DNA of 64,000 nt, taken from Azolla caroliniana. Lineage: Eukaryota; Polypodiophyta. Location of the stretch: NCBI GenBank assembly GCA_043228905.1, contig JBHGNT010000016.1:6572001-6636000 (forward strand), read 5' to 3'. Of the stretch, positions 11,066-21,645 are shown in pieces. The first letter of the stretch is position 1. Each line of letters starts with the position of its first letter. Made by a program: the position numbers and the translations under genes. The notes beneath the pieces were generated by a model. It was given only the letters and a program-made list of their open reading frames with translations, had not been told where the DNA came from and did no database searches.

Positions 11066-11575
11066 CACAAGTATAGGTCATCCTAGTGGTAACAAGACAT
11101 ACTATTGTTGTCTATGTCTTGTGTTTGAGTCCCAATTTTCTCATCTCTCTCTTGTTAGTACCATAGCAAAATTTTATATTTGTTTTTTTGTTTTTTTTCA
11201 TTTTCTGTTATTAGAAATAAGCTTAACCTAGTGGTAAATTGCCATGCTACTATTGCTTGTGTCTTGAGTTAAATTCCCAACTTTCTCATATCCTCTTGTT
11301 AGTGTCATGTTACTTTTTCTTTTTCTTTTTGTTATTAGAAATTAGCTCACCCTAATGGTAAATTGCTATTCTACTACTGCCTATGTCATGTTTTCTTCAT
11401 ATTCTCGAATCTATGTATGTTTTATGACTTTTTAATCGTTTCTTTTTTCTTCTTTTTCTTTCTTTCTTTGTTATTAGAAATTAGCTCACACCCTAGTGAT
11501 AAATTGTTATGCTACAATTGCCTATGTCATGTTTTCTTCATATTCTCGAATGTACGTTTTATGAGTTTTTGAACA
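11066..11575 (+). repeat. four tandem tRNA-like (SINE-like) units
   Basis: Units start near 11066, 11213, 11336 and 11475 (123-147 bp each). Each contains an A-box-like stretch (TAGCTCACCCTAGTGGTAA in its best form), in the first two units a B-box-like GTTTGAGTCCC, a CTTGTTAGT or TTCATATTCTCGAA segment and a T-rich tract ending GTTATTAGAAA, after which the next unit begins. They have diverged, so they are old. Their head resembles a tRNA pol III promoter, but none folds as a good tRNA. Confidence 0.6.
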
Positions 11576-12477
11576 TTTGATTATAATTTATAATTACATA
11601 ATTTGATTCAATCTCTATAGTTCATACTCCTTTTTTTGTAAAGTTCTAAAGTGAGGATGATAGAGATGTCTTGATTCTTAAGAAGCATCCCAAAAGTATG
11701 CATATAATACACTGCAAATAGTGCAACCATACTTATGTTGGTGGTTCACAATGGATTAGAGTCCATTTATTGGGATTGAGAGTGTATCAATATATAATAT
11801 AGACCATAGTCAATCCAATCCAACTTTGAGATTATTTACCATACACGTTTGATTGAATCATTCTCGAATGCGAATGCACGTATGATACGTATGGTTCATT
11901 CTATGGTCCTAATCATAACTTGAATGGGGAGTTAAGCCTCAACCAGTTTGAGAGTTTCTAAACTTGAATCAAATCAGTTAAGGCTAAACTGACTTAGGAG
12001 CTGGTTTAGCTAAGCCGATTAAGCCTTTACCGGTTTGGCCCAAATTGGTTTGGTTTGGTTTGAGCCATCCCAAACCGAGCTAAACCAAACTAAACGGCCA
12101 AACCGTTTAAAAATGGTTTAACGGTTCGGCCTAAGTTTTCCCAACATTGTTGGCAAAAGTGCCAACTCTAACCAGAACGATAGCATTGTTCCTAGGACTT
12201 TGTTCCTAGGACACCAATGTTTAGGTTTGGTGTGCAAATTACAATTTCATGAATGTGTGCCTATAAAACTTCCAATCTTATTGGAATGACACCACCGTTA
12301 ACATTCTAAAATATTTGTTAATTGACCAAATGTACAAATGTAGACATTTTCATAAATTAAATAATATTTTTTTTGGATAAAGAGGTACAAATGTTTTTTA
12401 CGAGTCATTGTCATAAAAACGAATGTAACATTTGCTTAAAAACCACCACATATATCTGTCATGAAAAAAATATTAAA
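11576..12477. other. no gene seen; AACCG-rich segment at about 11990-12145
   Basis: AT-rich sequence without a credible ORF. Between 11990 and 12145 it is dense in GGTTTG, AAACCG and CCAAACCG in both orientations, a composition often seen in plant non-autonomous DNA elements, with a similar stretch at 44675-45090. I could not define ends. Confidence 0.5.
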
Positions 12478-13320
12478 TTTTTTTTTTTTTCCCAAAAAGA
12501 AACTCCTTCCATTAGTTATCAAAATTTTACAAATGAGGCGATTATGTACAAATCCCTAAAGGGACGCGATAGTTCCATCTAATGTGGAAGCCCACTGACT
12601 CAAGAAAGGGAGAGGACGACCATTGTTGGATGAAGGCTATGCGTTGTCTTTCAACTCCCTCGGAGCCACCTTTAAGGCCATCATATTGGCTCTTCAGAGT
12701 GGCTACAATTTCACTCCATATCTCTTGCAGTAACCTTGTTGGATGGGTGGTTTGGTTGGAAAAGACTCGCCTACATCGTTGTTTCCATAGAATCCAAAGG
12801 GACGCGATAGTTCCATCTAATGTGGAAGCCCACTGACTCAAGAAAGGGAGAGGACGACCATTGTTGGATGAAGGCTATGCGTTGTCTTTCAACTCCCTCG
12901 GAGCCACCTTTAAGGCCATCATATTGGCTCTTCAGAGTGGCTACAATTTCACTCCATATCTCTTGCAGTAACCTTGTTGGATGGGTGGTTTGGTTGGAAA
13001 AGACTCGCCTACATCGTTGTTTCCATAGAATCCAAAGGGTTATTGAGCTAACCAATTCCAACACCTCTTGAGATTTGTCATTAAGAGGAAAATAGTGGAC
13101 ATTGTCGCTGGAGGAGAAAAGAACCTCTTGTGCTTTTATCACCAAAGTCATCCCCTCCTCCTGATGCTCGTATCGGCCAATTGCAGCCTGCCATGATAGC
13201 CAACATATATTTCCCCACTTGATTGAACCTTGCACCTGGCATAACTGCAACAATCGGCCAACCCCCCGCCATGTTCTATGGGACGTTGGGAAGTCCCTCT
13301 TCTATTCTAGCTCCATGTAA
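12478..13320 (-). mobile_element. 5'-truncated L1 LINE: 3' end of ORF2 plus tail
   Basis: On the plus strand a T run at 12478-12490 followed by CCCAAAAAGAAACTCCTTCCATTAG is the complement of an L1 poly(A) tail and terminal sequence, shared with the L1s at 33770-33798 (plus) and 37271-37310 (minus). Upstream the minus strand encodes the extreme C-terminus of ORF2 (ITLWILWKQRCRRVFSNQ, IWSEIVATLKSQY, plus a C-terminal RxxFIQQW) matching those two L1s. The copy carries only the last part of ORF2 and is internally duplicated. Confidence 0.75.
12558..13033. repeat. perfect tandem duplication, two 238-bp copies
   Basis: AAAGGGACGCGATAG begins at 12558 and again at 12796, and the junction AATCCAAAGGG recurs at 13034, giving a period of 238. 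I see no differences between the two copies. 238 is not a multiple of three, so the LINE frame changes at the junction. Confidence 0.92.
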
Positions 13321-14629
13321 ACACTTTGGAATTTCCCTTATTTGGTGAATTTTACACGTCAAATATAAAAAAAAGTTTATTTTTGACAGGAGAGTTGGTT
13401 TCGATCTTACTCATCTTATAAAACCCTCTTTCACATGCAATTGATAATATTGACAAAATCATTCTAACGTTTACTAGTCATCGTGATTACATCAATCTTT
13501 TGAAGATTCATGCATGCTTTTATCGCTTGATTAATCAATACACACAAATCCTTCTCAAAATGTTAACATGACAATTGAATGATTGTCTTATGAATGTGTT
13601 TCGTTTGTCTAAATTTTTATCATAGTACTAAAAACACTTTATAGATTCAAACATGTGAAAATCATTCTTAAAAGAATGACATAGTAAAACATTGACCCAA
13701 GTGATCATAAGAGCATATCACACACCATATACGTTTTATGTATATTCACATCATCACCTCTATATATTTGACCCAAATGTAGGTGGTGTTGGTGTGAAAT
13801 GCCACCATGAATCCATTCTCACAAAGTACCTTTGTCATTACTAACGATAAATAACAAATGATAAGTATCACTGATTGATTTGAAATGTTCTCCACATAGT
13901 GATTTGTCTATATGATAATTAGTTGGACTCCGCCTGGATGCATATACTTTGGATTAGAAATCGAATATTACTATTTGGTGTTGCTACTTGAGACACTTAG
14001 CAACAAATCAATTATACACTAAAAAACAGTTGTATTTATTTAATATAAATGAAAACAAACATCTTATTTGACACATCTAATTGATAAAGCCTTTGCCTCA
14101 CCTTCAAAAGAGGGATCAAGTCATCATCATTCATTTCGGAAATGGAAAAATAATGTAGGCAAAGTAAGAAATCTCTAGAATTTAGAAATTTCAATTTCTT
14201 ACATTATTGCATCCAAACCTTTCTCAACCCTTAAGAACCGGTGGAAAAAAGAACAAACTAAAGAAATAAAACTCAAGCAAGAGAACAATCTAATCAAAAG
14301 TGAGAGGGGGGGAGGGAAGCTTTTCGAACGAAGGAAACAATATTTTATTTTACGGGGAATAAAGGGAGATTGCAAGAAGAAGTCTCCCTTACTACCACAC
14401 CACTCTTATTTCTTGGACATGCAAGTTGAATGGAAATGCTTTCCCCCAATATTTGGGGGATCATAGAATTCGAAAAACTATTTTTTTTCCCATAAAATTA
14501 TCCTCCATTGGTATTAAAATTAGAGTGGCCAAAGGCAATATACAAAAGAGTCCACTATTACAATGAACATTAAATATCTTGTTACCTTTTTTCCCATATC
14601 TCCTGAGCTACCACAAGCCTACAAGAGGC
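13321..14629. other. no gene or recognised element
   Basis: AT-rich intergenic DNA. Short ORFs are absent or without recognisable content, and I saw no LTR, TIR or tail structure. Confidence 0.6.
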
Positions 14630-15079
14630 CTATGAAGATGATAATGTCTGGGGAACGGCCCCCATTTTGCAGCTGCTTGAAAGAAGTAAAGCTTCATGAA
14701 CTTGATTATGCTGAGTATACCCAACAATGAGCACATTTGAAGGGACAACATTTCGATGAGGAAGGCCTTTCAACAATTTCTCTACTTGTGCAAGCATCCC
14801 ACACTTGACATACCTATCCATGAAGGTGGTACAAAATACAATATCCCCCTACATTAACTGCGTAATTCTGTCATGAATTGGTTGTCCTATGTGCGTTGTT
14901 TCTATTCTTCTACAAGCCTTCAATGTACAAATGAAGGTGATTGCATCTGGAGAAAGCCTCTCACTTTGCATATGTTCAAAACCGTACATCACTTCATAAC
15001 ATTGCCCTTGTTGGCCATATCCTCCTCCATCCCTCACTTCTCTTTGTCTAAAAAAGGGACTCGACCAAACCACCAACAA
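14630..15079 (-). pseudogene. pentatricopeptide-repeat (PPR) protein remnant
   Basis: Two frame-shifted minus-strand pieces. 15079-14849 contains SERLSPDAITFICTLKAC and IGQPIHDRI; 14821-14630 contains MDRYVKCGMLAQVEKLL, LPHRNVVPSNVLIVGYTQ and HNQVHEALLL. These are successive P, L and S type repeats of plant organellar RNA-editing PPR proteins. The wording is like that of the expanded PPR families of ferns, lycophytes and bryophytes, which is a weak hint to the organism. There is no start, no DYW domain and the frame is broken, so it is a fragment; PPR genes usually have 10 or more repeats. Confidence 0.75.
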
Positions 15080-15264
15080 TCTTCTTCAATAGAAAGATGA
15101 ACACATATTAGCCTATGACTTAGCTGAAAGTTTATGTGGACTACTTCAACACATGCTTCATCTGCTACATTTTAACACAAAAATAACCATGATGCTCCAA
15201 CAACTCTTTTCTTCAACATGTGTCGACTTATCCTTATGCAGGCTAACCAAAAGCAGATCATTGA

Positions 15265-16295
15265 AGACCTATACAGGCAAAAATAGAATGAGTCTACTCT
15301 TCTCATCCCCTCATGAAATTATCTTCAACCCCAACATCATCATCCCTCATCCTTATCAAGAAATAGAAGATGTGCTTCTTTTTCCACATCCACCCTCTCG
15401 TCAAAGAACACCGAAGGCTTGTACCTACAACAAACAACATGAATATAGTATCCATATTCCCTCTTGAAAATATGCTTCAACCCCCGACACCATCTTCACT
15501 CATCAAAAAATAGAAAAGTTGCTTCTTTTTCCCACATCCACCCTCTCTCTGATTAACAACGAAGGTCTGCACCTACAAAAAACCAAAATGAGTATATTGT
15601 CCTCATCCCCTTCTTAAAATATGCTTCAACCCTCGACACCATCTTCACTCATCCTCTTCAAGAAATAGAAAATTTGCTTCTTTTCCCACATCCGCCCTCT
15701 CGCCAATTAACACTGAAGGCATGTACATACAAAAATAAAATGAGTAAATTATCCTCATCCAACCCTGAAAATATTATTCAGCCCCCAACACCATCTGAAC
15801 ACTCATCCTTATTAAGAAACATAAGATCTGCTTCTTTTTCCACATCCACCCTCTCGCGGATTACCGAAGGCCTGTACATACTAAAACAAAATGAGTATAT
15901 TGTCCTCAACCCCTCCTGAAAATATCCACCCTCTACACTCATCCTTCATCAAGATACAAAAAGATCAATTTCTTTTTCCACATCCACCCTCTTGTTGATT
16001 AACGTTGAAGGCATGTACATACAAACAAGCAACATGAGTATAATGTCCTCATTCTCTCCTAAAAATATGCTTCAGCCCCCGACACCATCTTCAATCATTA
16101 AAAATAGAAAAGCTGCTTCTTTTTCCCACATCCACCCTATTGCTAATTAACACCGAAGGCCTGTACATACAAACATGCAACATGAGTATACTGTCCTCAT
16201 CCCCTCCTTAAAATATTCGGCAACCCCCAACACCGTCTTTGCTCATCCTTCTCAGAAATAGCAAATCTGCTTCATTTTCCACATTAACCACAGAA
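15265..16295. repeat. tandem array, about seven units of 138-154 bp
   Basis: The anchor CCACATCCACCCTCT recurs at 15384, 15532, 15686, 15840, 15978, 16126 and 16279 (last truncated). Between anchors each unit keeps GAAGGCNTGTACATACAA, ATGAGTATA..TCCTCAT, CAACCCCNGACACCATC, CTCATC and AGAAATAGAAAA..TGCTTCTTTTT. The units have diverged by substitutions and small indels. I see no coding sense in it. Confidence 0.85.
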
Positions 16296-16302
16296 GTTCA
16301 TT

Positions 16303-16810
16303 TTACCATAAAAAAATAACCCTTTTCTGGTTAGTTGTGTTTCCATAACCCTTATAACTAGCATACTCACCTTTTACTGTATGTACCAATAATTCCCAAA
16401 AGGTCTTAACCAGCATTGTATAGTTTGGAACACCTGGCTTTCCAAAGAATCCATAAGGCCAAAAGAGGAAACAATCTGCAAAACATAACACTGTGAGAAG
16501 AACTTGATTCCCGTCAAGGAGGTTGGACTAGAGTACACCTGGAGACTTTTCGCATGTAAAGTCAATGAAGAATTATGATAATGATAAAAAGTCGTTTGTT
16601 GAGCCAATGTTCCCCAAAATACTGCACCCCACATGAAAATGGCCAACCTATAGTTACGACCTAATAATCGAAGAATTAGGAACCAAAAACTTTTGGCCGC
16701 AACACATTCCCAAAAAACATGATGCAAGAATTCGAAAAACTATATGGTCCAATAACTTGGATAACAAGAATTTGAATTTCATTGGACAGGCCAATGTCTT
16801 GCACATTGTA
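16303..16810 (-). pseudogene. LINE zf-RVT domain remnant
   Basis: The minus strand encodes HHVFWECVAAKSFWFLILRLLG (about 16727-16665), the zf-RVT motif that follows RT in plant L1 elements, then hydrophobic sequence to 16303. The upstream piece reaches about 16810. Frame breaks are present. No tail or target duplication was found. Confidence 0.55.
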
Positions 16811-16858
16811 GGGTGATTAACCACGTAATGATAATCCTACTTTGTGACGAGATCCACG

Positions 16859-16930
16859 GTAATGTAGCTCTGTTGGTAGAGCATAGGGCTTTTAATCAAA
16901 TGGTTGCATGTTCAAGTCTTGCTACACCTA
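16859..16930 (+). pseudogene. tRNA-Lys(UUU)-like sequence, probably pseudogene or SINE head
   Basis: TAGCTCTGTTGGTAGAGCAT is a very good D-arm/A-box, CTTTTAA is an anticodon loop with UUU, and GTTCAAGTC is a B-box/T-loop. The D arm and T stem can pair, but the anticodon stem (TAGGG/TCAAA) and acceptor stem (GGTAATG/TACACCT) pair poorly. A (TATG)n tract follows at 16955-16979, which could be a SINE tail. I judge it non-functional as a tRNA. Confidence 0.55.
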
Positions 16931-17480
16931 GACTTGAGACTTGTAGTTATATTTATATGTATGTATGTATGTATGTATTAAAACAAAGGAGAATAACAAA
17001 TGGATATTTGTTAGCGTTCAAAAAGAGGCCAATATTGACCCATGAGAAGTGAGTCCACAAGTTCCATTCATGTGCATCTCCTTCCTAAGAGCAAATCTAT
17101 TTATGCTTTGAAGCACACTTCATTGATCTGTGAATAAGGCATACAAAAACGAGCTCAACCTTCTAGATGTTCTCTCTTATTATGACATTCAAGTAATCAT
17201 TCACTCTAAATATGTTATCATAGCTTTCGCAAATTGCACTATACGTGGAGCATATAAAAAGCAAGCAATATTCATCCTCTACCAGTCTTTTCTCGCATAG
17301 CTTACATACATTTATATTCGATGCATTTTAATGCCATAATGCAATATTAATACCTAGCTTGTATGATTGAGAATGAAGAATGTAAAAGCTCTAAGAGAGT
17401 AAAATACTCATTTTAATAATGAGATAAGGTTTAATATGATCAATAGGCATTCTTACCTTATATACATTTAGGATTGATGT
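16931..17480. other. no gene; short TATG microsatellite at the left end
   Basis: AT-rich sequence with no supportable ORF or element boundary. Confidence 0.5.
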
Positions 17481-18890
17481 TGCATTAAATTATTCTAATT
17501 TTTTCGTTTTAGTATTTTCCCACTTCTCCCTTAGTGGTTCTATTAAGCTTTTTGCAACCACTAAATATTGCACAACATCATTGGAAAACTCTAAGAGATA
17601 TTCCACACATTCTGAATATTTGTTTGATGTTCGCTACCCAACGAGGTGAGAATATTTGGCTCTTGTAATTGTTTTGTAGTTGGCATCCAATATTCTAAGC
17701 AAGATGTGGTAATCTATGACGTGGTTTTTTGTTTACTTTTATAATGTATCCAGATACTTTTTGTAGTGGCAATATCTCTATAGGTCAAATATATGTGTCC
17801 AATAGCATAACATGGTAGGAGGTAGGGCCGAAATTTGACGAGTTAGTGTCAAAGTTTTTTGACACGCATTTTTTAAAGATGTATGTCATATGCCATAAGA
17901 TTACAAAACTAACATGTCATTTGATATATACAAATTTTTAAAATGAAAAGCTCTATATAATGTCATATCGTTATAGATGTCATTACTATAACATAAAGAT
18001 ACACAAATTAGCATACTTACCTCACAAAGATAATGAAATACATAAAATAAATATCGTGTTAATGTTTTTACTATTAAGTATGAAGAAAGGGTTATTTTTT
18101 AAGAAAAAAAAGAGGCTATTTTTTTGGAAAAAAGCAAAGTTTTTGGAAAAAAAGTGGTTATTTTTGGAAAAAACATGGTTATTGTTTTGTTAAAAAAGAT
18201 TATTTTATCGAAAAAACAGGTTAGTAAAAAATTAAGGTTTGACTTAAAACATAAAACATTAAAATCAAACCTAGAGTTTACACTTTTAGAGTATGTATTT
18301 AATAAAGGTTATTGTTTAAAATTTCAATCAAATTTAAACTAATATTATTAGTACATATAGAATAAAGGTTTGAAAATATATACAATTATTACATGATGAT
18401 AATATTATTTTAAGCGTGTTATAAAAAAAGAATATATACATATATTTATATGATAATATGTGTCATATATATAATATATATGACATGGAAAATAGAATTT
18501 TAGCATGTCATTTGACATGTATAATTTTTAGGGGCTTTTCACATGAAAATGGAAATTGAAACTTTGTATGTCACTTGATGGGCATTTTTATTAAGTGTAT
18601 GTTTTTTATGGGCAAAAGGGCCTTTGACGGGCATGACACCTGTCAAATTTTTGCCCTAGTAGGAGGTGGTGGATTTAACCTCCAATTGTCTTCTTAAAAT
18701 TGATCTTTTGAATCTTCTCAATTGCATTGCATACATTAAAAGGGATAGTCCTCCTAGCACTTCTACTCCATAAAAGCATGCTTTTAGTTACCATGACATT
18801 AAATAACATTAGTTTCACTTCCCACCCATGATTATCATTTTGGTTGCATTGATCAACAAAAAATATGACATCAATAATACCTTATGGCAT
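17481..18890 (-). pseudogene. possible decayed LINE RT C-terminal region, split by a hAT element
   Basis: If the hAT element and one TSD copy are removed, the minus strand from about 18890 to 17500 reads through VKLMLFNVMVTKSMLLWS, a QLEVKSTTSYHVMLLDT-like stretch and PIEILPLQKVSGYI, with stops. This is reminiscent of the C-terminal part of RTE/Jockey-type plant RT proteins (the pattern around TTPY..LLE.G..PIE). The identification is by recall of pattern only and is uncertain. Confidence 0.35.
17825..18658. mobile_element. non-autonomous hAT element, 834 bp
   Basis: Ends are TAGGGCCGAAATTTGAC and GTCAAATTTTTGCCCTA, an imperfect terminal inverted repeat. The 8-bp sequence GTAGGAGG lies on both sides (17817-17824 and 18659-18666), the TSD length of hAT elements. 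There is no transposase. Both subterminal regions match the ends of the larger hAT remnant (left end near 45338-45520, right end at 52700-52893), so this is probably an internal-deletion derivative of that family. The middle (18075-18220) has repeated purine-rich GGAAAAAA and TTATTTTT blocks. Confidence 0.88.
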
Positions 18891-19439
18891 ATGCCATGGA
18901 TATGATATCTATCCTTTACAATTCCCAAAGACAATTTTCAAGGAGATTTTCCTAGAGCCATATGGTTGCCGTCTTTGTTCTTGGAAGAAAAACAAAATAA
19001 AGAAGAATAAATAAGAAATGTACACGTGTTTTGTCAAACACCATATCTTTATATGTTGAATCATACGTATAAGGAAAGGCAAGTAGATAGATTGCTTTAT
19101 TATCTTTAGAGGTTCAATATGAGCTATTAGACAAAAAAATAAAATGTTTTCACATAAAAAATGTACAAGTGAGTGGCGGCCCTTAATGTTCATGAGAGAG
19201 AAAAAGAGAGGTTTAAGTAGTCTATTTCCGTAGGTAGTACATTACTCTTCACAACAAAAAAAAGAGATTACAAGATGTGGTTGAATCATATGTCTACATT
19301 ATGAGTAGGCCGATGACATTCACAAGCCCACTTGTACAATAAGGAGAAAGAAAGAAATATATTTATTGACACCCACTAACTTGCCAAATCCATTTGATCA
19401 ATAAAATAATGATTACAAGTACAGGTGACCAAAAAATAA
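18891..19439. other. no gene seen
   Basis: AT-rich flank of the L1 insertion. Short ORFs here have no recognisable content. Confidence 0.5.
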
Positions 19440-19454
19440 ATCACTATGATGTAG
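19440..19454. repeat. L1 target-site duplication, left copy (right copy 33799-33813)
   Basis: ATCACTATGATGTAG is identical in both places. One or two further A residues could belong to it but cannot be separated from the poly(A) tail. Confidence 0.92.
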
Positions 19455-19913
19455 ATCACAACTCAGGAGAAGGGAAGAGCGTCGGAGCAGGCAACGGAGG
19501 CCGGCATCAGAGCCGCAGCGTCGGAGCAGGTAGCCTCCGGGGTTAAGTGCAGCAGGCAGCGGCCGCCGGGGTAGAGTGCAGCAGACAGCGGCGCAGCGGA
19601 GGCAGCGGCCTCTGAGGAAGAGTACCGCAGCAAGACGTCCTCTCAGCGGCCACTGCAGTAGCAGGAGCTGGCTGAATCGCGCTGAGTGCAGGAGCTAGAG
19701 TTGAGCAGAGGCGCTTTAGGGTTAGGTTCGCGGGTTCGAGGATTCGAGGAGTCCCCCCTCCAAACCCACAGTTCGAAGAGTGGGCCCCCCAACCCACAGT
19801 TCGAAGAGTGGGAAGCCCACAATTCGAAGAGTGGCCCTCCCCACATTCACAGTTCGAAGAGTGGGCCCCTCCAAGCCCACCGTTCGAAGAGTTGGCCTCC
19901 CTCCAAACCCATA

Positions 19914-19944
<31 letters not shown>

Positions 19945-20159
19945 AAAAAAAAAAAAACTAATATTATTCTTATTAAAATAAATAATAACTAAAGTAATTA
20001 AAAAACCTAATAAATAAATAAATAATATTATTATCTCAAATTTTATATTTATACTTTAAAAAAAAAATAAAAAAATAAAAAGAGCCAAACGAAAAAAGAA
20101 AACGAAACACGTCAAAAAGGGAGGGGGGGTAAAAACAAAAAACAAAACCATAGAGTGCA
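19455..20159 (+). promoter_or_regulatory. L1 5' UTR, GC-rich, with internal repeats
   Basis: Because LINEs carry their promoter inside the 5' UTR, this 705-bp region is where it should be. Two GCGTCGGAGCAGG copies lie near 19478 and 19517, then CAG/GCGG-rich DNA, then a minisatellite at 19762-19900 with five 25-28 bp units each containing TTCGAAGAGTGG, then a C21-A23 homopolymer block (19914-19957) and AT-rich DNA to the ORF1 start. No protein-coding sense is seen. Confidence 0.65.
19762..19900. repeat. minisatellite, five units with core CAGTTCGAAGAGTGGG
   Basis: Cores at about 19769, 19797, 19823, 19849 and 19880, spacing 25-31 bp, with flanking CCC/GGGCCC that makes each unit partly self-complementary. 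Confidence 0.85.
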
Positions 20160-21190
20160 ATGGCGAGAGAAACAAAGCTTCCAGTAGAACCCACTGTACT
20201 ACAGGAAGAAGATGGAACAGATCTTGACATCACCTTGTCCCCAGAGGCCAATCGACTCTTAGCGGAGGAAATCGAACGCCTACGTCGTACTTCCTTTGTA
20301 TGTAGGTTCCTTGCAGGTAGACCAAGTCGTGGCATGGTTCGGGACATGCTCCAAGTGGCTGTGATGGAAACCATGCCCCCGATCAAGAGTGTCCGAGGTT
20401 TGGGGAAAAATTTCTTTCACATTGAATTGGGGGATGGCGCGTTGGCACAACCAATGATAGAGCTCAAGGTACTTGAATTGAAGTACGGTAAGGTGTTGCT
20501 CCAATCGTGGTCACTTAACAATCCTAGGGTGATCACCGCAACATTTCCGAGCCTCCCTCGCCACTTGTGTCATCTGCTTCCTTTTTTTGGCGAACAAATA
20601 GGGACGATTTTCCCTCACAAAATGTCCATGGCAGATACAATGGCGGAGGTGTCCAAACTTCGCATCTTAGTGCCTTCCCTCCATGGACTTCCTACTAGAA
20701 TTAGGCTCTACTCTGAGGAGCTCGGTCTCACAATGGTGAATGTGGTATATGAGGGACTCCCTGGGCAATGTTTCATCTGCAAACAAAAAGGGCACCTAGC
20801 TAAGGAATGTCCTCGTAAGATTGGAAAGGGAAGCCCGGGCCCTCGAACATCAGGGAAGGCCAAGCCACCCAAGGGTTGCGAGGCTCCTTGGCACCCAGTT
20901 AAGAAGCAGGGGAAACTTCGAAGCCTAGGTGCATCCTCTCCCCCCCCTTTTTCAAGATTGTCCCGTAGAAAGAAGTTCTCCTACCTTGTCACCAACAAGT
21001 GTGGATGAACAACCCTCGAAACGGGTGAAGGTCTTCTCAGGGAGTGCGGAGGCACACAACCTATAGGTGGGAACGTCCAACAGATTCACATTGCTCCAAG
21101 GGCTAGGGAATGGCGACCCAGAAACATTGGCAGCATTGATGTCCCCCTGTGAATCCTTGTCCCCCAAACTCGTGTTCTCCACCCCGATGG
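20160..21190 (+). pseudogene. L1 ORF1, 5' part (DUF4283-type with CCHC knuckle)
   Basis: Starts at ATG 20160 (MARETKLPVEP) and is open to 21008 (282 residues). The N-terminal half resembles the DUF4283 RNA-binding domain of plant L1 ORF1 (SFVCRFLAGRPSRGMVRDML, PHKMSMADTMAEVSKLRI). The zinc knuckle CFICKQKGHLAKEC spans about residues 202-215, followed by a basic tail. A frame change occurs near 21000, then the copia element interrupts at 21196. The rest of ORF1 is at 26842-27212. Its product would coat L1 RNA in the RNP. Confidence 0.85.
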
Positions 21191-21195
21191 AGATG

Positions 21196-21583
21196 TGTAG
21201 AAAGTAGCGTGCGGAAGGAGGTATGAAGACAGAACAGAGGAAGGAAACACAGGTTTAATGGAGAGCTTGAGCTTACACGGTATACGCAGGAGAGACAGAG
21301 AGAGAGAACACAAAAAACTATATTTCACAATAATACTCAATCTCTGTACATAAGACGTGCTCAGTGAGCACTTTTATACAAGTCCTAAAAGGACTGACCG
21401 AAGTACTGACAGTACTTCAATGCTCATCAAGAGCCCCTACACTAACTCCCAAATATATTCCTCATGGAATATCTTTCCTAACGACCTCCCGGTTTACGCA
21501 CTCGGCCTAACCGATCGGTCCCAACGGATCCGGTCCTCGGCTTCTTCAGCCGATCCGGCCGACGTTGAGCTTGTCTCTCAACA
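21196..21583 (-). repeat. 3' LTR of the nested copia element
   Basis: 388 bp. TATAAAAG (minus strand) at 21371-21378 is bracketed by palindromes at 21357-21371, 21381-21395 and 21400-21418. Confidence 0.93.
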
Positions 21584-21605
21584 CTCCCCCTCAAGCTCAA
21601 CTTGA
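21584..21605 (-). other. polypurine tract of the nested copia element
   Basis: Minus strand reads GAGCTTGAGGGGGAG directly against the 3' LTR, the same tract as at 9190-9203. Confidence 0.8.
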
Positions 21606-21645
21606 GGCACCGGTTCCTCCTGGCTTCACGCCTCGCTCGCGCTCC

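Noticed and set aside
16859-16930. Functional tRNA-Lys gene
   Set aside because: Anticodon and acceptor stems pair poorly; kept as a tRNA-like pseudogene or SINE head.
19543-19961. Pro/Ser-rich ORFs in the GC-rich block
   Set aside because: They are generated by the minisatellite and by the homopolymers within the L1 5' UTR.
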